From positions 1 to 12,160 of the forward strand of contig DATDRS010000004.1 in assembly GCA_035291605.1 (NCBI GenBank): DNA of 12,160 bases, read 5' to 3'. Below, piece after piece: positions 6,413 through 12,160 of this stretch (the first letter of the stretch is position 1; every line of letters starts with the position of its first letter). Made by a program: the position numbers and the translations under genes. Source of the DNA: DATDRS01 sp035291605 (GTDB lineage Bacteria; Chloroflexota; Anaerolineae; Anaerolineales; UBA6663). The notes beneath the pieces were generated by a model. That model had not been told where the DNA came from and ran no database searches. It saw only the letters and a list, made by a program, of their open reading frames with translations.

Positions 6413-8035
6413 CTACGGGCGCAATGCCTTTCCCATGTACAACTCTCCACGCTCAAACCCCTGTTTCTGGTAGTACTCCCTCGTCCCAATCGCCGAGATC
6501 ACCACCAGTTTTCGATAGCCCGCCGCGCGTGCGCGCGTCTCCGCGGCCTGGATCAGCTGCGTCCCCAGGCCCAGGTGTTGGGCTTCGCCGCGCGCGGCCG
6601 CTGTGCCGATCTTCACCACCGGCCCGTACACGTGCACCTCGCGGATGATCGCCGCGCTCTGCAACTCGTCAATTCCCGTCAGGGCCGTTGCCTCAGGCGT
6701 AGGCAGCGACAGCCGCAGAAACCCCAGTAACTTCCCAGCCTCCGTATCAAAACTCAAGAATAACTCCTGTCCGCCCGTCGTCTCATATTCAACCACCCCC
6801 ACACCCCTATACTCTTTCACCCTCTCCCCTCTCACCTCACGGCAGCGGATGCACTGACACGCCCGCCCCTCCGCTGCCAGCTTCCGCCGCACCACCTCGC
6901 GCAGATTCGAGGCCGTGCTGCCCGCGACGACGTGCCCCGCCGGGATGTCACGGATGATGCGGTTGAGCCGCACGTACTTCGGCGTGCGCACCTTGCACTC
7001 GGCGAGCAGCCAGATCAACTCGTCGTCGCTGTACGGGCGGTACTCGCCGCGCTCCCACCACTTCACCAGTTCGGCCTCGCGCACGAGCGAGCAGGGATAA
7101 ATCTTCAGCTCGTCGGGACGCAGGCCAGAATCAGACCATAACCGCTCGAAGTCGGCCAGGTCGCCGGCGGATGTCGCGCCAAGCAGGTTGGGCATCCAGT
7201 GTAGATGAATCTTGAACCCGGCGGCGCGCAGCAGTGTCACCGCCTGCCGCGTCTGCTCCACCGAGTGTCCGCGCTTGTTCAGGTCTAAAATCCGGTCGTC
7301 CAGGCTTTGCGCGCCCAACTGCACTTTGGTGACGCCGTAGCGCCGAAGCCGCCGCACCTCCGCCGCGTCTATGTAATCGGGCCGGGTCTCGATCACCAAC
7401 CCCACGTTGCGCCGCCGCGCCGTCTCGTTGATCTTCTGCGCTTCGTCGAGCGAATCTGCCTCCACGCCGTTCAGCGCGTCAAGGCAGCGCTGGATGAACC
7501 ACGCCTGATAATCCGGCGGGTAGTACGACCAGGTGCCGCCCAGGATCAGCAATTCGACCTTGTCCGTCGGGTGGCCGATGTTCTCCAGCGCCCGGAGGCG
7601 ACTGGCCGTCGTCTCGAACGGGTCAAACTGGTGATACTCCGCGCGGATCGCGCCCGGCTCGTCGGCCAGGTAACTCTTGGGCATCCGCACGTCGGTGGGG
7701 CAAAAGATGCACTCGCCGGGGCACGGGAACGGCTTGGTCAGCACCGTCACCGTCGCCACACCGGAGATCGTCCGCACCGGCTTCATCTGCAAGCGGCGCA
7801 GGACCTCGGGGTCAACCGCCAGCCGTCCTTCGTCGCAGAACCGGCGATAAGCGGCGACGATCTGATCCTTCGCGAACTGACCGTGCGCGCGCGGGTGCTT
7901 GCGGAGGAGCCGGGTCATGTCCTCCGGCCCAAACGGCGAAAGCGCCGCTGCCTCCTGGATCAACCTCATCAACTGCGCTTCGTCGGCGGGCGTGAGGCTT
8001 TGCCCGTGCTTGGCGTACCAGGCGTCTGTTCTCAT
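6413..8035 (-). CDS. elp3: Elp3-type tRNA U34 carboxymethyltransferase (radical SAM + GNAT)
   Basis: A 540-residue cytoplasmic enzyme that uses acetyl-CoA and SAM radical chemistry to put a carboxymethyl group on C5 of tRNA wobble uridine (cm5U34). Numbering is from the ATG at 8035. The radical-SAM core has the bacterial-type CPGECIFC cluster motif (C105, C109, C112), then ILGGTW (164-169), ETRPDYID (216-223) and VQLGAQSLDD (238-247). The zinc site is likely C315 (IYPC) plus CQCIRC (C393, C395, C398). The C-terminal GNAT domain has QHLGLGTQL (486-494) for acetyl-CoA and the final EYYQKQGF (520-527). Length and order match Dehalococcoides-type Elp3, studied structurally as a single-protein Elongator core. 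An in-frame TTG at 8068 would add 11 residues read from a hairpin and is rejected. No clear Shine-Dalgarno precedes 8035. A Trm9-like methyltransferase is divergent to it. Confidence 0.95.
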   Translation of the reverse strand: MRTDAWYAKHGQSLTPADEAQLMRLIQEAAALSPFGPEDMTRLLRKHPRAHGQFAKDQIVAAYRRFCDEGRLAVDPEVLRRLQMKPVRTISGVATVTVLTKPFPCPGECIFCPTDVRMPKSYLADEPGAIRAEYHQFDPFETTASRLRALENIGHPTDKVELLILGGTWSYYPPDYQAWFIQRCLDALNGVEADSLDEAQKINETARRRNVGLVIETRPDYIDAAEVRRLRRYGVTKVQLGAQSLDDRILDLNKRGHSVEQTRQAVTLLRAAGFKIHLHWMPNLLGATSAGDLADFERLWSDSGLRPDELKIYPCSLVREAELVKWWERGEYRPYSDDELIWLLAECKVRTPKYVRLNRIIRDIPAGHVVAGSTASNLREVVRRKLAAEGRACQCIRCREVRGERVKEYRGVGVVEYETTGGQELFLSFDTEAGKLLGFLRLSLPTPEATALTGIDELQSAAIIREVHVYGPVVKIGTAAARGEAQHLGLGTQLIQAAETRARAAGYRKLVVISAIGTREYYQKQGFERGELYMGKALRP

Positions 8036-8043
8036 AGCGGATT

Positions 8044-8080
8044 GCGTATTCCGTATCTGTCTACGCAATACGGAATACGC
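8044..8080. repeat. Perfect 13-bp inverted repeat in the elp3/methyltransferase divergent region
   Basis: GCGTATTCCGTAT (8044-8056) and ATACGGAATACGC (8068-8080) are exact complements with an 11-base spacer. The element fills most of the 63-bp gap between the two divergent starts (8035 and 8099). It could be an RNA hairpin in the elp3 leader, an operator for both genes, or a dispersed short repeat. It lacks a T-run, so it is not a terminator. Confidence 0.8.
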
Positions 8081-8084
8081 CCAC

Positions 8085-8090
8085 TATAAT
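8085..8090 (+). promoter_or_regulatory. Consensus -10 box of the Trm9-like gene (leaderless promoter)
   Basis: TATAAT is a perfect -10 hexamer. Transcription would start about seven to nine bases downstream, at or one or two bases before the ATG at 8099, implying a leaderless mRNA; no Shine-Dalgarno is present. The complementary strand reads TATTAT at 8092-8087, a plausible -10 for elp3, so the AT patch may serve both directions. No good -35 is visible. Confidence 0.6.
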
Positions 8091-8098
8091 AGCCCTCA

Positions 8099-8878
8099 AT
8101 GGAATTGACAACCGCCCGCAAACTCGCCGACCTCAACCGCCGCTTCTACGAAGACCATGCCATTGCCTTCGCGCACCGCCGCGCCGCACCTCAACCTGGC
8201 GTCCGGCGCATCCTCGCGATGATCCCCGGAGGCGCAACCGTGCTGGAGTTGGGCTGCGGGGATGGAAAAGCAGCCCAGGCGCTGGCTGCCGGCTCGCAGA
8301 TCGCCGCGTACCTCGGCCTCGATCTCAGCCCCGCTTTGCTGGAACGCGCTCGTAAGGTGACAGGTGACGAGCAGCGCGTGACGGCACCCGGCCTGCACAC
8401 GCCGTCACCTGTCACGCGTCGCACCTCGTTCGCTTTCGCCCTCGCCGATCTCACCTCCCCGGACTGGGCGCGAAGTCTCGCCTCCCGCACATTCGACTGG
8501 GTTTTGGCCTTCTCGGTCTTCCACCATCTACCCGGCGCCGCCGCGCGCGCCCAAATCCTGCAGACCCTCGCGGGGCGCCTCAACCCCGGCGGGACGGTCG
8601 TCATCTCGAATTGGCAATTCACGCGCAGCGAACGGCTCAAAAGGCGCATCGTCCCGTGGACGGCGATCAGCCTCAGCGAGGCCGAGGTCGAAGCCCACGA
8701 TTACCTCCTCGCATGGGAGCGCAACAACCAACGCGGCCTCCGCTACGTCCACCTGTTGGACGAAACCGAGGCGCAACAGATGGCCGAAGCGGCCGGATTG
8801 GCGGCGACAGAAATCTTCCGCTCAGACGGCGTCACCGACGATCTGGCCGATTACGTGGTAATGCGAAAATCAATGTAA
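8099..8878 (+). CDS. Class I SAM methyltransferase, Trm9/ALKBH8-like
   Basis: A 259-residue protein with motif I VLELGCGDG (48-56), acidic residue D75 in LGLDLS, motif post-II ADLTSPDW (116-123), FDWVLAFSVFHHLP (132-145) and LNPGGTVVISNW (161-172). After the core it has VPW (185-187), YLLAWERNNQ (202-211) and RYVHLLDETEAQQMAEAAG (215-233). The order PGG, ISNW, VPW, RYxHL, then an AG helix and a closing strand follows eukaryotic Trm9 and the ALKBH8 methyltransferase domain, which convert cm5U34 to mcm5U34 in tRNA. Its divergent neighbour elp3 makes cm5U34, which supports this reading. Specific residues were compared from memory only, so the substrate is an inference. Residues 87-109 are an apparent insertion encoded by an inverted-repeat element. 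The ATG at 8099 follows a consensus -10 and is probably leaderless. Confidence 0.85.
   Translation: MELTTARKLADLNRRFYEDHAIAFAHRRAAPQPGVRRILAMIPGGATVLELGCGDGKAAQALAAGSQIAAYLGLDLSPALLERARKVTGDEQRVTAPGLHTPSPVTRRTSFAFALADLTSPDWARSLASRTFDWVLAFSVFHHLPGAAARAQILQTLAGRLNPGGTVVISNWQFTRSERLKRRIVPWTAISLSEAEVEAHDYLLAWERNNQRGLRYVHLLDETEAQQMAEAAGLAATEIFRSDGVTDDLADYVVMRKSM
8357..8415. repeat. Inverted-repeat element inside the Trm9-like coding sequence
   Basis: GTGACAGGTGACG (8357-8369) and CGTCACCTGTCAC (8403-8415) are perfect 13-bp complements around a 33-base spacer that also holds GTGACGGC (8378-8385). The element is built from GTGAC-type units. It keeps the frame and encodes roughly residues 87-106, between the SAM-binding strand and the next motif, where related methyltransferases have only a short loop. 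Confidence 0.7.
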
Positions 8879-8904
8879 ACTATCCTCCGTTCCATCCGTT
8901 GACC

Positions 8905-8910
8905 AAAGGA
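8905..8910 (+). promoter_or_regulatory. Shine-Dalgarno of the Trypco1 gene
   Basis: AAGGAG stands six bases before the ATG at 8917 and settles that start against the longer open frame upstream, which runs back through the methyltransferase gene. Confidence 0.8.
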
Positions 8911-8916
8911 GTCCCC

Positions 8917-9318
8917 ATGACCAAATACGTCGAGTTCCCCCTCGAAAGCGGCGGTTCCATCCTCATCGAATCCCCGGACGAGCCGCAGAAAGGCACAAGC
9001 GGCTTCGCTCGCGACGACGTCGCTAAAGAAGCCATCGAGAAAGCCCAGCAGTCGCTCGACCAGTCCTTTGAGAACGTGCGCAAGTCGGCCGAACTACTGG
9101 TGAGCAAGCTGCGCGCGCTGAGCGCGCCGCCCGACGAGATGGAGGTGAACTTCTGCCTCAAGGCCAGCGGCGAGCTCGGCCACATCGCCATTGGCAAGGC
9201 CGGGGCCGAGGCCAACTACACGGTGACCCTCCGCTGGCGCAAGGAAGAAAAGAAGGAAGAAGGAAGTGGGAAGAAGGAAGAAGCCGAGAAAGGCGAGCAG
9301 CAAGAAGAAGCGAAGTAG
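8917..9318 (+). CDS. Trypco1-domain (CU044_2847 family) protein
   Basis: A 133-residue protein. Residues about 2-108 match the pattern of the trypsin-co-occurring domain 1: an opening VEFPLESGGSILIES strand pair (5-19), a long central helix (about 34-67, AKEAIEKAQQSLDQSFENVRKSAELLVSKL) and a closing two-strand unit MEVNFCLKASGELGHIAIGKAGAEANYTVTLRW (75-107). In known cases the domain is linked to trypsin-like proteases and NTPases in predicted conflict or signalling systems; its biochemical role is not established. No protease or NTPase is encoded nearby. Residues 109-133 are an almost pure Lys/Glu tail, encoded by a slippage-prone purine tract (about 9240-9318), and look unstructured. It lies 38 bases after the methyltransferase and may share its transcript. 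Confidence 0.82.
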   Translation: MTKYVEFPLESGGSILIESPDEPQKGTSGFARDDVAKEAIEKAQQSLDQSFENVRKSAELLVSKLRALSAPPDEMEVNFCLKASGELGHIAIGKAGAEANYTVTLRWRKEEKKEEGSGKKEEAEKGEQQEEAK

Positions 9319-9400
9319 CACTCACGCGAAATCATGATAGGAATCCTGTTTCTTGACCCGCTAAGCAGACGTCCATGCGCGGATAATCACGACGGCTCAT

Positions 9401-11431
9401 ATGATCCAGGTCTTTAAATGCCCTTCCTGCGGCTCGACCCTCAGTGATGAGGGCGGCGCGGAGCCAACGATCACGTGCCAGTTCTGCGGCTCGACGGTGA
9501 TCGTGCCCGAAGAATTGCGCCCCAAACCGGAGGCGGCGCCGGCGTCGTCCGAGCCGTCGTCCACCCTCCTGTCTTCCGCCCTTGAACTGGGCGAGGCGCT
9601 CACCGGTCTGCCGCTCGATAAGCTGGCCGAGCTCAAACGCCTGATCAGCAGCGGCCAGAAGATCGAGGCCGTCAAACTTTACCGCGAGATCACCGGCGTG
9701 GGGCTGAAAGAAGCCAAAGACGCGGTCGAGGCGATGGAGGCCGGACGGCCGGTGGTCATCACCCGCGCCGCCGCGACGACCAACGCTAGATACGAAGCCG
9801 CCGACGATCTGAGCCCCGCCGTGCGCCTGCGCGAGGTCATGGCTTTGATACAGTCCGGCCAGAAGATCGAGGCCATCAAACTCTATCGTGAGATCACCGG
9901 CGTGGGGTTGAAAGAAGCCAAAGATGCGGTCGAGGCGATGGAAGCTGGTCAACCCGTGACGGTTGCCAACTTCAAGCTGGAAACGCCGGCCGTGACGGAC
10001 GCCAGCCAGGACCCCCGCGTGGGCGAGATGGTGCGGTTGATCCACGACAACCGCAAGATCGAGGCCATCAAACTCTACCGCGAAATCTTCGACACGGGTC
10101 TGAAGGAAGCGAAAGACGCCGTGGAGGCCATCGCGGCCGGGCAATCGGCGGAAGCTGCGCGGGCCATGGCGCACCAGGCGGCGGCTGCCGCAGCGAAAGC
10201 GTCCAGGCCTGTGCTAAGGCCGACAACGTCCAGGCCCCGATCCGCCGCGGCCACCGGGTGCGGATGCGCCCTGCTCATCTTCGGTTTTGTGATGGCCATG
10301 GTTTTTGGCGGCCCGTTCCGCCTCTCAGGCTCGTATCGGCAGGCGCTGGCCGCCGCGCAAGCCGACCCGCAGGTGGTTGCAGCGCTGGGCGCGCCGGTCG
10401 AGGCGAGCTGGTGGCCCATCACCGGCTCGCTCTCGTGCGGGGGCAACGGATGTCTGGCCGATTATCGTATCCCCATTCACGGCGCGAAGAAAAGCGGCCA
10501 GATCGTCGTCGAGTCTAATTCCAAAGACTCGTTCATCGGACTCGGCGGGACATGGACGCTGGACGCCTACGTGGTCGTGGACAGCGGCCCGACGCTCGAG
10601 TTGACTCCCCCGCCGACGCCCGCGCCCACTTTGAGCGCGGCTCAAGTTGACGCGACGAGCGGGGCCATCTCACGCGCGACGGCGGCCGTCCAGGCGACGC
10701 GCGACGCGCAGTCCACGGCCACCGAAGAGGCCAAACAGAACGCCACGGCCACGGCAGGCGTAGAAGCCACGCGGGCGGCAGCAGCGGAGGCTGCGGCCAC
10801 CGCGCAGGCTCAAAGCCTCGCCACGTCCATCGCGGCCACACAGGCCGCCTGGTCCGTGGCCATCAGCGAGACGTTCCAGGACAACAATCGCCAGTGGCCC
10901 GTCGGCCTCCATCAAGACAACTCCCTCGGCGCGGATATAAAAATCCCCGACGGGCAATATGCATGGACGGTCAACGTCCGGCGCGGCAATTCGTATCTGA
11001 ATTTCATTCCGAAAGACGCGCCACAGTTCGGCGACTTTTACGCGGCGGTGGACGTGAAACTGCTCGGCGGCGGCGAGGGCGGCAACTATGCCTATGGCCT
11101 CGTCTTCCGGCATTTGAACGACGACTACGGCTTCTTCGGCATTCAGGCCGACGGCAGCTTCCGTGTGCTCACCGTGTTCGGCACGGGTATCTATCAGATG
11201 ATTCTATCGTCCTCCCCTGCCATCCGCCCCAACGCGGTGAACCGCATCGCCGTGCGCGGCGTCGGCTCCGATTTTGTGTGCGAGATCAACGGCGAGATGG
11301 TGTATATCGTGACCGAGGACTTTGTCCCCGGCGATATCGGCCTCGGCGTGGACGCCATCAGCAGCGCGGGCGAAGCCCGGGTGGTATTCGACAACTTCGA
11401 AGTGCGCGCGCCGGGAGGGGAGAATCAGTAA
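9401..11431 (+). CDS. Multidomain membrane protein: Zn ribbon, three L7/L12-like repeats, TM, Coa1-like, LamG-like
   Basis: A 676-residue mosaic. Order: a zinc ribbon (C7, C10, C26, C29); three units resembling the C-terminal domain of ribosomal protein L7/L12 (about 75-115, 144-184, 207-247), each with KIEAxKLYREI...GLKEAKDAVEA, compared with the ribosomal GLGLKEAK helix; an Ala/Lys/Arg linker; one TM helix (about 288-304); a domain like Coa1/Tim21 (about 310-395, DPQVVAALGAPVEASWWPITGSLS and GTWTLDAYVVVD); a Pro-rich hinge (PPPTPAPT); a long Ala/Thr/Gln helix (about 412-485) that may be coiled coil; and a concanavalin/LamG-like beta-sandwich (about 488-671, ETFQDNN...VVFDNFEVRAP). The ribbon and L12-like units would be cytoplasmic and the sandwich outside. 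No function is known. The start is fixed by the CxxC at residue 7, although its Shine-Dalgarno is weak. Confidence 0.85.
   Translation: MIQVFKCPSCGSTLSDEGGAEPTITCQFCGSTVIVPEELRPKPEAAPASSEPSSTLLSSALELGEALTGLPLDKLAELKRLISSGQKIEAVKLYREITGVGLKEAKDAVEAMEAGRPVVITRAAATTNARYEAADDLSPAVRLREVMALIQSGQKIEAIKLYREITGVGLKEAKDAVEAMEAGQPVTVANFKLETPAVTDASQDPRVGEMVRLIHDNRKIEAIKLYREIFDTGLKEAKDAVEAIAAGQSAEAARAMAHQAAAAAAKASRPVLRPTTSRPRSAAATGCGCALLIFGFVMAMVFGGPFRLSGSYRQALAAAQADPQVVAALGAPVEASWWPITGSLSCGGNGCLADYRIPIHGAKKSGQIVVESNSKDSFIGLGGTWTLDAYVVVDSGPTLELTPPPTPAPTLSAAQVDATSGAISRATAAVQATRDAQSTATEEAKQNATATAGVEATRAAAAEAAATAQAQSLATSIAATQAAWSVAISETFQDNNRQWPVGLHQDNSLGADIKIPDGQYAWTVNVRRGNSYLNFIPKDAPQFGDFYAAVDVKLLGGGEGGNYAYGLVFRHLNDDYGFFGIQADGSFRVLTVFGTGIYQMILSSSPAIRPNAVNRIAVRGVGSDFVCEINGEMVYIVTEDFVPGDIGLGVDAISSAGEARVVFDNFEVRAPGGENQ
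9653..10141 (+). repeat. Three tandem coding repeats of an L7/L12 C-terminal-like unit
   Basis: Units at 9653-9745, 9857-9949 and about 10049-10141 (spacing 204 and 192 bases) encode GQKIEA-type segments. Units 1 and 2 differ by nine bases over 31 codons, only one of them changing an amino acid (Val to Ile). Unit 3 is more diverged (NRKIEA, EIFDTG). Confidence 0.9.
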
Positions 11432-11474
11432 ATAGCGATTGGTCAATGGCAATTACCCTCTCAAGGATGCTTTC

Positions 11475-12160
11475 ATGCCTAAAACACAATTCCTCTTCGG
11501 CACGGTCGGCAGTCCGCTCTCGACGCCCAAAAATCCCGGGGGCACGGTGGGGGGCATTGCGCGCACGGCGGAACTCGGCCTCGGCGCGCTCGAACTCGCG
11601 TGGGTGCGCTCGGTGGCCGTGACCGAAGCCAAGTGCGCGGAAATCAGGGCCACGGCGCAGGAGCACACCGTCGCCATCTCCATTCACGCGCCGTATTTCA
11701 TCAACCTCAACGCGAACGGCGACGAGTGGCCCCGCAGCCGCAAGCGGTTGATGAACGCCGCGCATTACGGGAACCTGGCGGGCGCGACGGACATCGTCTT
11801 TCATCCCGGCTCGTATTTCGGGCGCGACCCCAAAGAGGTCTTGCAGGTGGCGCTGCCCCGCCTGCGGGATTGCGTGAAAGAGCTGCGCGACGCGGGGAAC
11901 CCGGCGACGCTCCGCCCGGAGACGATGGGCAAGAGCGCGATGCTCGGCTCGCTCGAAGACACGCTGGCGATGGCGAGCGAGATCGAGGGCGTGCAGCCGT
12001 GCATTGACTTCGCCCACCTGCACGCGCGCCCCGGCGACGGCTCGGCCAACTCTTATGAGGAATGGATGAGGATGCTCAAGCTGGTGAAGAAATACCTGGG
12101 TCAGGGCGCGCTCAAGCAAATCCACATTCACCTCTCCGGCATCGCGTACGGGCCGAAAGG
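11475..12160 (+). CDS. Endonuclease IV-family TIM-barrel protein, 3' end cut by window
   Basis: Open from the ATG at 11475 to the window edge (228 residues seen, stop not reached). Several residues match the zinc ligands of endonuclease IV (AP endonuclease family 2): H71 in SIHAPYFINL, H110 in IVFHPGS, E149 in RPETMGK, D178 and H181 in CIDFAH, and H217/H219 in IHIHLSG. The E. coli counterparts are H69, H109, E145, D179, H182 and H216. The remaining ligands (Asp, His, Glu) should lie just past the edge, after YGPKG. Such enzymes cut DNA 5' to abasic sites; the HLSGIxYGPKG form belongs to an archaeal/bacterial subgroup. A sugar isomerase/epimerase of the same fold is the main alternative. A Shine-Dalgarno (AAGGA, 11463-11467) sits seven bases before ATG. 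The gap to the previous gene is 43 bases, without a visible terminator. Confidence 0.87.
   Translation, partial: MPKTQFLFGTVGSPLSTPKNPGGTVGGIARTAELGLGALELAWVRSVAVTEAKCAEIRATAQEHTVAISIHAPYFINLNANGDEWPRSRKRLMNAAHYGNLAGATDIVFHPGSYFGRDPKEVLQVALPRLRDCVKELRDAGNPATLRPETMGKSAMLGSLEDTLAMASEIEGVQPCIDFAHLHARPGDGSANSYEEWMRMLKLVKKYLGQGALKQIHIHLSGIAYGPK

Noticed and set aside
7307..8089. Plus-strand frame of 260 residues opposite elp3
   Set aside because: It is antisense to a well-supported elp3 and its composition (Arg, His, Leu, Pro) is typical of a shadow frame.
9240..9318. Repetitive AAGGAAGAA-type tract considered as a direct-repeat array
   Set aside because: It is irregular low-complexity coding for a Lys/Glu tail, with no constant repeat or spacer, so it is not CRISPR or a binding-site array.
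9352..9392. TTGACC and GATAAT upstream of the 676-residue gene as a promoter
   Set aside because: The spacing is about 23 bases, too long for a sigma-70 promoter.

Overview
The window is GC-rich bacterial DNA with tightly packed genes. It most likely comes from a Chloroflexota (Anaerolineae-like) genome. This is inferred from the bacterial Elp3 of the type known from Dehalococcoides, the sulfatase-like/NoeA-like/small-membrane-protein cassette, and the zinc-ribbon protein with L7/L12-like repeats. No 16S or other decisive marker is present. I see no tRNA, rRNA, CRISPR array, transposase or prophage gene. No gene-free stretch exceeds 300 bases; the longest is 6140-6412.

Layout. (1) 1-1655, + strand: the 3' end of a SpoIIE/RsbU-type PP2C phosphatase, a decayed scrap of an acyl-CoA ligase (AMP-binding C-terminal subdomain), and a ROK-family sugar kinase that has lost the usual zinc-binding cysteines. 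(2) 1712-4913, + strand: a translationally coupled three-gene cassette (small membrane protein, two-part methyltransferase, membrane-anchored alkaline-phosphatase/sulfatase-superfamily enzyme) joined by two ATGA overlaps. It is followed at once by an FMN-binding PNPOx-like protein (4918-5400). A strong bidirectional terminator closes this block. (3) 5543-8035, - strand: a DoxX-family membrane protein behind a pair of palindromic operator-like sites, and upstream of it elp3, the radical-SAM/acetyltransferase enzyme that makes cm5U34 in tRNA. (4) 8099-12160, + strand: a methyltransferase with Trm9/ALKBH8-like features, divergent from elp3; a Trypco1-domain protein; a large multidomain membrane protein (zinc ribbon, three L7/L12 C-terminal-like repeats, TM helix, Coa1/Tim21-like domain, LamG-like domain); and an endonuclease IV-family TIM barrel cut by the window edge.

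How the genes may work together. The divergent elp3/Trm9-like pair suggests a bacterial route to cm5U and then mcm5U in the tRNA wobble position, as in eukaryotes. The 1712-4913 cassette looks like an envelope or polysaccharide modification unit. The Trypco1 protein and the 676-residue multidomain protein are the most unusual and least understood products. Short inverted repeats occur in the elp3/methyltransferase promoter region, inside the methyltransferase coding sequence and at the elp3 stop codon. They suggest small dispersed repeats are active or relic in this genome.
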